The position numbers and the translations under genes were made by a program. Shown here piece after piece: positions 27,535 to 35,752 of a stretch of DNA of 64,000 bases (its first letter is position 1; each line of letters begins with the position of its first letter). This DNA comes from Streptomyces caeruleatus (GTDB lineage Bacteria > Actinomycetota > Actinomycetes > Streptomycetales > Streptomycetaceae): contig NZ_KQ948927.1 of assembly GCF_001514235.1 (NCBI RefSeq), forward strand, positions 257,813-321,812. The letters run 5' to 3'. The notes below the pieces were generated by a model, which searched no databases, had not been told where the DNA came from, and saw only the letters and a list, made by a program, of their open reading frames with translations.

Positions 27535-28713
27535 ATGCGCACCATCCTGATCACCGGCCCCGGCGGCAGCGGCCGTACCACCGTCGCGGCCGCCACCGCG
27601 CTCGCCGCCGCCCGCGCGGGCACCCGGACCCTCGTCCTGAGTGCCGACCGCACCGACACCCTGGGCGCGGCACTCGGCGCGAGTACGGGGCCGGCCCCGA
27701 GCCGGGTCGCGGCGAACCTCACCGCGTGGCGGCCCGACGCGGCCACCGGGTTCCGGGACGACCTCGCCGCCTTCCAGGAGCGTGCCTCCTCCGCGCTCGA
27801 CCTGCTCGGCGCCTCCCGGCTCGACCCGGAAGAGGTCACTCCGCTGCCCGGCGCCGAGGAACTCGCACTGCTGCGGGCGCTGCGGGACGCCGCGCTGGCC
27901 GAGGCCCACGACCTCCTCGTCGTCGACCTGCCGGCCACCCCGCACGCCCTCGCCCTGCTCTCCCTCCCCGAGGAACTGCGCCGCTATCTGCGCCGGCTGC
28001 TCCCGCCCGAGCGGCAGGCGGCCCGCGCGCTGCGGCCCGTGCTGGGGCGGCTGGCCGGCGTTCCGATGCCCGCGGAGTGGCTGTACGAGACCGCGGCCCG
28101 CTGGGACGTCGACCTCGCCGCCGTCGAGGCCGTCGTCGCCGACCGGGACACCGTCGTACGGCTGGTCGCCGAGCCCGGTCCGGGCGGCGCCGACGCCGTA
28201 CGGGCCGCCCGCCTCGCCCTCGCCCTGCGGGGCCTGCGCCCCGACCTGCTGGTCGCCAACCGGGTCCTGCCGGAGGCGGAGGCGGTACCGGGCAGCTGGC
28301 TCGACGGGCCCGTCGCCCAGCAGCGCAAGACCCTGGAGGAGTGGCGGGAGGACGGCCACGACATCCACGCCGTCGCCCACCTCGGGCGGGACCCGCGCGG
28401 CGCCCATGACCTCGCCGATCTCGCCGTGCCGGCCGTCAACGACACGTCGTCCACGGTCGAGTGGCCCGTCACCGACCGGCTCGCCGAGGACGGCGTCCTC
28501 GTCTGGCACATCCCGCTGCCCGGCGCGGTACGCGACGAGCTCGACCTCATCCGGCGCGGCGACGAACTCGTCCTCACGGCGGGGCAGTTCCGGCGTATCG
28601 TGCCGCTGCCGTCCGCGCTGCGCCGGTGCCGGGTGGACGGGGCCGCACTGCGCGACGGCGAGCTGCGGATCCGGTTCGCGCCGGACCCGGATCTCTGGCC
28701 GGGCGCACGGTGA
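27535..28713 (+). CDS. ArsA/GET3-like P-loop protein with Arg in the Walker A motif
   Basis: 392 residues starting MRTILITGPGGSGRTT. The layout is that of ArsA-type SIMIBI proteins: P-loop at 8-16, a switch-like DLPATPHALALLSLPEELR segment (about 124-142) and a membrane-protein-insertion-like C-terminal region. The Walker A lysine is replaced by R14, and the signature lysine of the deviant loop is also missing. ATPase activity is thus doubtful. ATG 27535 lacks a Shine-Dalgarno and has TACGGT 8 nt upstream. It is probably co-expressed with the SCO2127-like gene. Confidence 0.8.
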   Translation: MRTILITGPGGSGRTTVAAATALAAARAGTRTLVLSADRTDTLGAALGASTGPAPSRVAANLTAWRPDAATGFRDDLAAFQERASSALDLLGASRLDPEEVTPLPGAEELALLRALRDAALAEAHDLLVVDLPATPHALALLSLPEELRRYLRRLLPPERQAARALRPVLGRLAGVPMPAEWLYETAARWDVDLAAVEAVVADRDTVVRLVAEPGPGGADAVRAARLALALRGLRPDLLVANRVLPEAEAVPGSWLDGPVAQQRKTLEEWREDGHDIHAVAHLGRDPRGAHDLADLAVPAVNDTSSTVEWPVTDRLAEDGVLVWHIPLPGAVRDELDLIRRGDELVLTAGQFRRIVPLPSALRRCRVDGAALRDGELRIRFAPDPDLWPGAR

Positions 28714-28770
28714 AGCAGGTACGCCCGTTCGGGTAACGTCGTAGAGACGAACCGTAGTCAGGAGTCCGTC

Positions 28771-29274
28771 ATGAGCGAAGAGCTCCCCCCGTCCGACGCC
28801 GGAGAGCACGAGGCGATCGACGAGGCACGGGCGACCGACGCCGACGCCTGGGCGACGGCGTGCGCCGAGGACCTCGCGGAGGAGAAGGCGCGCCGCCGCG
28901 CCCAGCACGGTCCGCAGCCGGGCGCCGCCGCCGAGGAACTGCGCAAGCTCGTCGACGCCGTCGCGGACGAGCTGTCCACCCTCCAGTCCCCGCTGCTCGG
29001 CGCGGTCGCCGGACCCGCCGCCCAGCAGGTGGTCAAGCAGGTCGTGGAGCAGGCCAAGGCGGCCGTCGAGCCCGTCATAGAGCGCAACCCGGACGTCTTC
29101 GACCACCTCGCCGCGGCCGGCGGCGAACTCCTCGCCGCCTACCGCTCCGCGGTCCAGGCCCAGGAACGACGCTGGACCACCCGGGAGACCGGCGGGCACG
29201 ACCTGGACGAGCGCCCGGACCGCCCCGACCGGGGCGACGACGCCGGTCCCGGAGAACGCATCGACCTGGACTGA
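28771..29274 (+). CDS. SCO2127-like protein (DUF5304), glucose-repression locus
   Basis: 167 residues, acidic at both ends with an amphipathic middle (LRKLVDAVADELSTL to VVKQVVEQAKAAVEPVIE). AGGAG lies 9 nt before the ATG. Its position directly before glkA matches S. coelicolor SCO2127, which published work links to glucose sensitivity and glucose kinase expression. No enzymatic motif is visible. Promoter-like TAACGT lies in 28734-28739. Confidence 0.85.
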   Translation: MSEELPPSDAGEHEAIDEARATDADAWATACAEDLAEEKARRRAQHGPQPGAAAEELRKLVDAVADELSTLQSPLLGAVAGPAAQQVVKQVVEQAKAAVEPVIERNPDVFDHLAAAGGELLAAYRSAVQAQERRWTTRETGGHDLDERPDRPDRGDDAGPGERIDLD

Positions 29275-29302
29275 TTCCCCCGGATCCGGAACCGTCGGCC
29301 GA

Positions 29303-29328
29303 CCCCGTCCGCCGGGCGGACGACGGGG
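29303..29328 (+). terminator. Hairpin between the SCO2127-like gene and glkA
   Basis: CCCCGTCCGCC pairs with GGCGGA and CGGGG across a 3-nt bulge. It may reduce read-through into glkA; no U-run follows. Confidence 0.4.
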
Positions 29329-29391
29329 CCCCGACGGCAGGGCCTCGGGTACGGTTGGCCGTAGCGGGGCTCGACCGAAACTGAGGGATTC

Positions 29392-30345
29392 ATGGGACTC
29401 ACCATCGGCGTCGACATCGGCGGCACGAAGATCGCGGCCGGCGTGGTCGACGAGGAAGGCAACATCCTCTCGACCCACAAGGTGCCGACCCCGGGCACGC
29501 CCGAGGGCATCGTGGACGCCATCGCCTCCGCGGTGGAGGGCGCGCGCGCCGGGCACGAGATCGTCGGCGTGGGTATCGGTGCGGCCGGATACGTCAACCG
29601 CCAGCGCTCGGAGGTGTACTTCGCCCCGAACATCGACTGGCGCAACGAGCCGCTGAAGGAGAAGGTCGAGGCCCGCGTCGGCCTCCCGGTCGTCGTGGAG
29701 AACGACGCCAACGCCGCCGCGTGGGGCGAGTACAAGTTCGGCGCCGGCAAGGGCCACCGCAACGTCATCTGCATCACCCTGGGCACCGGCCTCGGCGGCG
29801 GCATCATCATCGGCAACAAGCTGCGCCGCGGGCACTACGGCGTGGCCGCCGAGTTCGGCCACATCCGCATGGTGCCGGACGGCCTGCTGTGCGGCTGCGG
29901 CTCGCAGGGCTGCTGGGAGCAGTACGCCTCCGGCCGCGCCCTGGTCAGATACGCCAAGCAGCGCGCCAACGCCACCCCGGAGCACGCCGAGATCCTGCTC
30001 GGCCTCGGCGACGGCAGCCCCGACGGCATCGAGGGCAAGCACATCTCCATGGCCGCCCGCCAGGGCGACCCGGTCGCCGTCGACTCCTACCGCGAACTCG
30101 CCCGCTGGGCCGGCGCCGGCCTCGCCGACCTGGCCTCCCTCTTCGACCCGTCCGCCTTCATCGTCGGCGGCGGCCTCTCGGACGAGGGCGAACTGGTCCT
30201 CGACCCCATCCGCAAGTCCTACAAGCGCTGGCTCGTAGGCGGCAACTGGCGCCCGGTCGCCGACGTCATCGCCGCCCAGCTGGGCAACAAGGCGGGGCTG
30301 GTGGGCGCGGCGGACCTGGCCAGGGAGCCCGACCCGATCATGTAA
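29392..30345 (+). CDS. glkA: ROK-family glucose kinase
   Basis: Glucokinase of 317 residues that phosphorylates glucose and, in Streptomyces, also mediates carbon catabolite repression. The phosphate-binding loop is GVDIGGTKIAAG at the start, the sugar-binding ENDANAAAWGE is at about 102, and the ROK zinc motif CGCGSQGCWEQ is at about 165. GAGGGA lies just upstream of the ATG. It follows the SCO2127-like gene by 117 bp, as in other streptomycetes. Confidence 0.97.
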   Translation: MGLTIGVDIGGTKIAAGVVDEEGNILSTHKVPTPGTPEGIVDAIASAVEGARAGHEIVGVGIGAAGYVNRQRSEVYFAPNIDWRNEPLKEKVEARVGLPVVVENDANAAAWGEYKFGAGKGHRNVICITLGTGLGGGIIIGNKLRRGHYGVAAEFGHIRMVPDGLLCGCGSQGCWEQYASGRALVRYAKQRANATPEHAEILLGLGDGSPDGIEGKHISMAARQGDPVAVDSYRELARWAGAGLADLASLFDPSAFIVGGGLSDEGELVLDPIRKSYKRWLVGGNWRPVADVIAAQLGNKAGLVGAADLAREPDPIM

Positions 30346-30361
30346 GGGACGCTGGGGCGAA

Positions 30362-30397
30362 CCCCCAGGGGCGCGGGGAACTGCGCGACCAGCCACG
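30362..30397 (+). repeat. Family A intergenic repeat
   Basis: CCCCCAGGGGCGCGGGGAAC and CTGCGCGACCAGCCACGAC sit between the glkA stop and the next gene. It is the same core as at 22094-22122. Confidence 0.75.
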
Positions 30398-30444
30398 ACG
30401 TCCCGGCTGTCGCCAACGATCCTCGCGCCCCGCCCCCTTGGGCG

Positions 30445-30450
30445 TACATT
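30445..30450 (+). promoter_or_regulatory. -10 hexamer of a putative leaderless gene
   Basis: TACATT is followed by 7 nt and then ATG 30458, with no Shine-Dalgarno. Confidence 0.5.
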
Positions 30451-30457
30451 GATCCAC

Positions 30458-31204
30458 ATGGCGCTGCTCCCTGAGTCCCGCACAGACCCCGACGGTTCAG
30501 CCCTCATCCGCGTACTGAGCTACAACATCCGCTCCATGCGCGACGACACCGACGCCCTCGCCCGCGTCATCACCGCCTGCGCCCCCGACCTGGTCCTCAT
30601 CCAGGAAGCCCCCCGCTTCTTCCGCTGGCGCAAGAAACTCTCCCGTCTGGCCCGCGCGGCGAACCTCGTGATCCTCACCGGTGGCGCCACGGCAGCAGGC
30701 CCAGCCGTCCTGTGCAACCTGCGGGCCACGGTCGAACGCACGGAAGACGTACTCCTCCCTCTCACCCCCGGCCTCCACCGGCGCGGCTTCGCCACAGCGG
30801 TGGTCCGGTTCGGCGCCGCCCGCCTGGGCGTCCTCAGCTGCCACCTCTCCCTGCAGAAGGACGAGCGTCAGGAGCAGGGCGGCATGCTGCTCGACCGGCT
30901 CGCCGGCATGGGTGTGGAGCACGCTGTCGCGGGCGGCGACCTGAACGAACGCCCCGCCGGCCGCACCTTCCGCCGCATGGCCGACGACCTCCAGGACTGC
31001 TGGGCCACCGCCCCCTGGGGCGCCGAGTACACCTCGACCCCGGCCGACCCGCACCAGCGCATCGATGCGATCTTCGCCACCAAGGGCATCGAGGTGCTGG
31101 GCTGCGGGGTGCCCGTGGGCCACCCCGATGTGACGGAGACAGACCTGAGGGCGGCCACGGACCACCTGCCGGTCCTGGCCGCCCTCAGGGTTCCGGCGTC
31201 CTAG
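30458..31204 (+). CDS. Endonuclease/exonuclease/phosphatase (EEP) family protein
   Basis: 248 residues with the EEP metal-site motifs in order: SYNIRSM, LIQEAP (E), SCHLS (H), GGDLNERP (D and N), IDAIFA (D) and TDHLPVLA (DH). It has no signal peptide, so it acts in the cytoplasm. The substrate (DNA, RNA, inositol phosphate or other) cannot be told. The start is placed at ATG 30458 because of the -10 hexamer 7 nt before it. Confidence 0.88.
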   Translation: MALLPESRTDPDGSALIRVLSYNIRSMRDDTDALARVITACAPDLVLIQEAPRFFRWRKKLSRLARAANLVILTGGATAAGPAVLCNLRATVERTEDVLLPLTPGLHRRGFATAVVRFGAARLGVLSCHLSLQKDERQEQGGMLLDRLAGMGVEHAVAGGDLNERPAGRTFRRMADDLQDCWATAPWGAEYTSTPADPHQRIDAIFATKGIEVLGCGVPVGHPDVTETDLRAATDHLPVLAALRVPAS

Positions 31205-31220
31205 CGCGTCCCGGAGCGTT

Positions 31221-31922
31221 CTAGACGACCGCGCCCCGCCCCGGGTCGTCGTCGTCCTCGTCGTCCGTCTTCATCCGCATCACCAGCGTGCCGAACCCGC
31301 CCAGGAAGCCGCCGATGCCCAGCGTCGCCAGCCACCACGTCATGTCCCAGCCGAGCAGGACGGCGAGCAGCAGCAGGATCGGTCCGCCGATCACGCCGAG
31401 CCAGGCGAACTTCGCGGTCGCGTCGGCGGCGGGCAGCGGCGGCGGCTCCGGCGGGACGAAGTGGCCCTCGTCGTCCGCGTCGAAGTCCTCCTCGGACGGC
31501 TCGGGCACGCTGTAGTCACGCGGGCCGACGCCGGGGGCGAAGGAGACGGAGCTGCCCAGCGGCTTGACCGGCTTGTCGTCCCGGTCGCCCGTGGGCTCCT
31601 CGACCTGCTGGGCCTTCGCGCCGTTCTCGCTCTTCTCGCCCTTCTCGCCCTTTTCGCCCTTTTCGCCCTTTTCGGGCTTACGGTCCCCGTCCGTCCCGTC
31701 GCTCGTCGCGCCGTTCGGCCCGTCGTTGGTGTCGGACTCCAGCAGCGCCAGGTTCTCCACCGACTTGAACGGCTTCGAGCCCGGCGGGTCCGGCGGCTCC
31801 TCGCCGTACCCGGCGACGATCGCGGCCCAGGCAGCGTCCTCGTCGAACGGGACGTGCTGCTCTTCCGGCTCGCGATCGTCGCTGTCCTCACGCTTCTCGC
31901 GGTCGGAGTCGTGCTCAGCCAC
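31221..31922 (-). CDS. Acidic protein with two C-terminal membrane helices and an EKG repeat
   Basis: 233 residues. Residues 1-160 are hydrophilic and probably disordered, with an (EKG)4 repeat at about 83-95. Two helices follow at about 173-215 (FAWLGVIGGPILLLLAVLLGW and WLATLGIGGFLGGFGTLVM), then an acidic tail. GTG 31922 is preferred, with GAAGGG 10 nt upstream, and it overlaps the end of the esterase gene by 8 bp, implying coupling. No known function is recognised. Confidence 0.75.
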   Translation of the reverse strand: MAEHDSDREKREDSDDREPEEQHVPFDEDAAWAAIVAGYGEEPPDPPGSKPFKSVENLALLESDTNDGPNGATSDGTDGDRKPEKGEKGEKGEKGEKSENGAKAQQVEEPTGDRDDKPVKPLGSSVSFAPGVGPRDYSVPEPSEEDFDADDEGHFVPPEPPPLPAADATAKFAWLGVIGGPILLLLAVLLGWDMTWWLATLGIGGFLGGFGTLVMRMKTDDEDDDDPGRGAVV

Positions 31923-32694
31923 GTGCAGTCGTCCCTTCTCTGCCGACGCCGGTAGCGAGCCGGTCGATGAAGCCGATGCTCTGCTCGAAGATCCGGTCCG
32001 CGTCATGGTCCAACGTCGCCACGTGATAGCTCTGTTCCAGCACGATCTCCGTTACGTCCGTGGACGACACCCGGCTCAGGATCCGGGCCGAGTCCGCCGC
32101 CGGCACCGTATGGTCCTGGGCGCTGCGCAGAAGCAGCAGCGGCTGCGTGACCTGCGGCAACTCGCCGTCGACCAGCCGGAAGAAGTTCCGCAGCGAGTGG
32201 GCCGCGTGCAGCGGCACCCGGTCGTACCCGATCTCCACGCCGCCCTCCTTGGCGATGTCGCTCACGATCCCCGGTGCCGTACGGACGAAGTGGCGGGACA
32301 CCGGCAGGGTGTACGCGGACAGTCCGTGCACCTTGTTCGCCGGGTTGACGACGAGCACGCCCGCGACGCCCTCCCCGTGCTTGGCAGCCAGCCGCAGGGC
32401 CAGGGTGCCGCCCATGGAGAGGCCGGCCACGAAGACCCGGGCGCAGCGGTCGCGCAGACTGCGCAGCTCGCGGTCCACCTCGGCGTACCAGTCCTGCCAG
32501 CCTGTGAGCCGCATGTCCTCCCAGCGCGTGCCGTGGCCGGGCAGCAGCGGCAGCGAGACGGTGTGCCCGCGCTCGGCGAGATACGCCGCCCAGGGTCGCA
32601 GCGACTGGGGGGAACCGGTGAAGCCGTGGCAGAGGAGGACCCCGGTCTCCCCGCCCTCGCGGCGGTACGGCTCGGCTCCAGGAAGGACCGGCAC
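31915..32694 (-). CDS. Alpha/beta hydrolase, carboxylesterase/monoacylglycerol lipase type
   Basis: 259 residues. The oxyanion strand is LLCHGFTGSPQSL, the nucleophile serine sits in GLSMGG (about 91), the acid is in SAQDHTVP and the histidine in QSYHVATLDHD, a complete triad like that of Est30-type esterases. GTG 32694 has AGGAGA 7 nt upstream, which decides the start. It is cytoplasmic and overlaps the following membrane-protein gene. It is divergent from plsC, suggesting a lipid context. Confidence 0.9.
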   Translation of the reverse strand: MPVLPGAEPYRREGGETGVLLCHGFTGSPQSLRPWAAYLAERGHTVSLPLLPGHGTRWEDMRLTGWQDWYAEVDRELRSLRDRCARVFVAGLSMGGTLALRLAAKHGEGVAGVLVVNPANKVHGLSAYTLPVSRHFVRTAPGIVSDIAKEGGVEIGYDRVPLHAAHSLRNFFRLVDGELPQVTQPLLLLRSAQDHTVPAADSARILSRVSSTDVTEIVLEQSYHVATLDHDADRIFEQSIGFIDRLATGVGREGTTARG

Positions 32695-32868
32695 CTTACG
32701 GTCTCCTGTTCGTGAGAAGGACGGACAAGGACGCGCGGCACAGCCCGCACATCGGTACTGCCAGGTGTGGTTCACCGTACGCGACCGCACTGACACCGAC
32801 CAGGGCCGTCGGACTCATTGACAGTGCCCCGGGTTAAGGTCTGATCGACAGACACAGGAGGCACTCGG

Positions 32869-33606
32869 TTGTTGTACGGCGCGATGAAGGTGGCCATCGG
32901 GGGACCGTTGAAGGTCGCCTTCCGGCCCTGGGTGGAGGGCCTGGAGAACATTCCGGAAGACGGGCCCGCGATCCTGGCGAGCAATCACCTCTCCTTCTCC
33001 GACTCGTTCTTCCTGCCCGCGGTCCTCGACCGCAAGGTGACCTTCATCGCGAAGGCCGAGTACTTCACGACGCCCGGCGTCAAAGGCCGGATGACGGCCG
33101 CGTTCTTCAAGGGCGTCGGCCAGCTGCCCGTGGACCGCTCCGGGGCGCGCGGGGCGGGCGAGGCGGCGATCAAGAGCGGCATAGAGGTGCTGGAGCGCGG
33201 TGAGCTGTTCGGCATCTACCCGGAGGGCACGCGCTCGCCCGACGGGCGGCTCTACCGGGGCAAGCCCGGCGGCCTCGCGCGCGTGGCACTCGCCACCGGG
33301 GCGCCGGTCATCCCGGTCGCCATGATCGACACGGAGAAGATCCAGCCGCCCGGCCAGGTCATGCCCAAGCTCATGCGACCGGGCATCCGGATCGGCAAGC
33401 CCCTGGACTTCAGCCGGTACCAGGGCATGGAGCACGACCGCTTCGTGCTCCGCGCGCTGACCGACGAGGTCATGTACGAGATCATGAAGCTCTCCGGCCA
33501 GGAGTACGTCGACATGTACGCGACGGCCGCCAAGCGGCAGATCGCGGATGCCGCGAAGGCCGAGAAGGAACAGTCGAAGAAGGAACAGGCGAAGAAGCCG
33601 AAGTAG
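32869..33606 (+). CDS. plsC: 1-acylglycerol-3-phosphate acyltransferase
   Basis: Membrane-associated acyltransferase of phospholipid synthesis, 245 residues. The catalytic NHLSFSD (HX4D) lies at about 42, the acceptor-binding YPEGTRS at about 119 and VPVAMID at about 150. The start is TTG 32869, supported by a full AGGAGG 7 nt upstream; ATG 32884 would be too far. The Lys/Glu-rich tail (KEQSKKEQAKKPK) is unusual. It is followed by macS after 67 bp. Confidence 0.92.
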   Translation: MLYGAMKVAIGGPLKVAFRPWVEGLENIPEDGPAILASNHLSFSDSFFLPAVLDRKVTFIAKAEYFTTPGVKGRMTAAFFKGVGQLPVDRSGARGAGEAAIKSGIEVLERGELFGIYPEGTRSPDGRLYRGKPGGLARVALATGAPVIPVAMIDTEKIQPPGQVMPKLMRPGIRIGKPLDFSRYQGMEHDRFVLRALTDEVMYEIMKLSGQEYVDMYATAAKRQIADAAKAEKEQSKKEQAKKPK

Positions 33607-33673
33607 GCGGACGAGAGCGCTCGGGGGCCCGGCAGGCAGTCCGGGCGGGCGACTCGAAAACGGGGGTGGGGGA

Positions 33674-34903
33674 ATGGCCAAGCGCGAGCTGGTCATGAGG
33701 ATGTCGGTCGAGCAGCCGCTGTGGCGTGCGCTTGCCGGCTACCGGGTGCTGACCATGGTGTACGCGATCGGGCTCTTCATCAGCGCCTACGACGAGATCG
33801 CCCGCCCCTGGGTGGCCATCGCCTATTACGCCGTACTGGCCGTGTGGACCCTGGCCACCCTGCCCCGGGTGGCGAACGCCGCGAGCTGCACCAAGCGCTT
33901 CCTCGCCGTCGACCTCACCATCGCCCTGGCCGGCATCCTGCTCACCCGGCTCGCCGAGACGCCCGCGCGGATCGAGGCCGGGGCCCCGACCCTGCCGTCG
34001 ATATGGACCGCGGGCGCCGTGCTCGCGTTCGCCATCAAGGGCGGCTGGCGCTGGGCGGCCTTCGCCTCCACGCTGGTCGCCGCCGCCAACCTGGTCCACC
34101 GCTCCGGCGTACCGACCCGCGACACCGTCCACATGGTGCTGCTCGTCTGGATCGCCTCCATCGCCATCGGCTACGTCGTCGAGGTCGCCCGCGCCTCCGA
34201 GCGCACCCTGGCCCGCGCGCTGGAGATCGAGGCGGCGACCCGGGAGCGGGAGCGGCTCGCGCGGGACATCCACGACAGCGTGCTCCAGGTGCTGGCGATG
34301 GTGCAGCGGCGCGGCGCCGTGATCGGCGGCGAGGCGGCCGAGCTGGGCCGGATGGCCGGCGAGCAGGAGGTCGCGCTGCGCACGCTGGTCTCGGGCGGCC
34401 TGGTGCCGGTGTCGCGGGTGTCGGACGACGCCGCCGAGGGGGCCGTCGTGGTCGCCGTGGAGGAGCCGGACGACTCCACCGGTCCCGTCGATCTGCGCGC
34501 GCTGCTCGCCCCGTACGCCGGCGCCAAGGTCAGCCTCGCCGAGCCCGGCGCGCCCGTGACGCTGGCCCCGGCCGCCGCGCGGGAGCTGGCCGCGGCCGTG
34601 GGGGCGGCCCTGGACAACGTCCGCAGACACGCGGGGGAGCACGCGCGTGCGTGGATCCTCGTCGAGGACGAGCCCGACGAGGTGATCGTCACCGTCCGGG
34701 ACGACGGACCCGGCATCCCCGAAGGTCGGCTCGCCCAGGCCGAGGGCGAGGGCCGCCTCGGTGTCGCCCTGTCGATCCGGGGGCGGCTGCGGGACCTCGG
34801 CGGCAGCGCCGAGCTGATCTCGGTGCCGGGTCAGGGCACCGAAGTGGAACTGAAAGTACCGAAGGCCGACAGCGCTTCACGGGGGAAGGCGGGACAGCGA
34901 TGA
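33674..34903 (+). CDS. macS: MacS-like sensor histidine kinase
   Basis: 409 residues. The N-terminal half (about 20-175) has about five membrane helices. It is followed by a HisKA_3 dimerisation region with ERLARDIHDSVLQVLAMVQRR, containing the phosphorylated histidine, and a HATPase_c domain (AALDNVRRHAGEHA, DDGPGIPEGRL). This is the NarL-partner type of kinase. In S. coelicolor the pair next to pfkA2 is MacRS, which controls sporulation and actinorhodin. ATG 33674 follows a G-rich Shine-Dalgarno. The stop overlaps macR (ATGA). Confidence 0.9.
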   Translation: MAKRELVMRMSVEQPLWRALAGYRVLTMVYAIGLFISAYDEIARPWVAIAYYAVLAVWTLATLPRVANAASCTKRFLAVDLTIALAGILLTRLAETPARIEAGAPTLPSIWTAGAVLAFAIKGGWRWAAFASTLVAAANLVHRSGVPTRDTVHMVLLVWIASIAIGYVVEVARASERTLARALEIEAATRERERLARDIHDSVLQVLAMVQRRGAVIGGEAAELGRMAGEQEVALRTLVSGGLVPVSRVSDDAAEGAVVVAVEEPDDSTGPVDLRALLAPYAGAKVSLAEPGAPVTLAPAAARELAAAVGAALDNVRRHAGEHARAWILVEDEPDEVIVTVRDDGPGIPEGRLAQAEGEGRLGVALSIRGRLRDLGGSAELISVPGQGTEVELKVPKADSASRGKAGQR

Positions 34904-35601
34904 CGGACACCGCGAACGGGCAGGACGCACAGCAGGGCCCCATCAAGGTCATGGTGGTCGACGACCACCCCATGTGGCGCGACGCGGTCGCCCGCGACCT
35001 GGCCGAGTCCGGCCTCGACGTGGTCGCCACGGCGGGCGACGGCGACCAGGCCGTCCGCCGCGCCAAGGCCGCCGCCCCCGACGTCCTCGTGCTGGACCTC
35101 AACCTGCCCGCCAAGCCCGGCGTCCAGGTCTGCAAGGAACTGGTCGCCCACAACCCCGCCCTGCGCGTCCTGGTGCTGTCCGCGAGCGGCGAGCACGCCG
35201 ACGTCCTGGAAGCCGTGAAGTCGGGCGCAACCGGCTATCTGCTGAAGTCGGCCTCGACGGAGGAACTCCTCGACGCGGTGCGCCGTACGGCCGTCGGCGA
35301 CCCGGTGTTCACGCCGGGCCTGGCCGGTCTGGTCCTCGGCGAGTACCGCCGCCTCGCCTCCGACCCGGGGCCCGCCGCCCCCGACGCCGACCAGCCGAAG
35401 GCCCCGCAGCTCACCGAGCGCGAGACCGAGGTGCTGCGGCTCGTCGCCAAGGGCCTGAGCTACAAGCAGATCGCCGAACGCCTGGTCATCTCCCACCGCA
35501 CGGTCCAGAACCACGTCCAGAACACCCTCGGCAAACTCCAGCTGCACAACCGGGTGGAGCTGGTGCGGTACGCGATAGAGCGCGGCCTCGACGACGAGTG
35601 A
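34900..35601 (+). CDS. macR: MacR-like NarL/LuxR-family response regulator
   Basis: 233 residues. The receiver has phospho-acceptor D66 in LVLDLNLP and the lysine in GYLLKSAS. The C-terminal LuxR helix-turn-helix is LTERETEVLRLVAKGLSYKQIAERLVISHRTVQNHVQN in outline (about 172-210). The start codon overlaps the macS stop, showing coupling. A sequence resembling the MacR operator lies at 55682-55697 within this window. Confidence 0.92.
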   Translation: MTDTANGQDAQQGPIKVMVVDDHPMWRDAVARDLAESGLDVVATAGDGDQAVRRAKAAAPDVLVLDLNLPAKPGVQVCKELVAHNPALRVLVLSASGEHADVLEAVKSGATGYLLKSASTEELLDAVRRTAVGDPVFTPGLAGLVLGEYRRLASDPGPAAPDADQPKAPQLTERETEVLRLVAKGLSYKQIAERLVISHRTVQNHVQNTLGKLQLHNRVELVRYAIERGLDDE

Positions 35602-35752
35602 TCCATCGGCCGTCCGATGTTCGTCATGTATGGGCGGCGCGTAAACCGAACACCCGGCGGTTCACCGGAATTGCCGTTCCGACCCATCCCGTTGTGACCT
35701 GGCTCACCATTAGCGTGGCCTCACCAGGCAACCGTGGCGAAGGGACATTTCC

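Noticed and set aside
27520..30507. A 995-codon minus-strand frame opposite the ArsA-like, SCO2127-like and glkA genes
   Set aside because: It is the antisense shadow of three recognisable genes and gives low-complexity Val/Asp/Gly/Arg protein with no domain.
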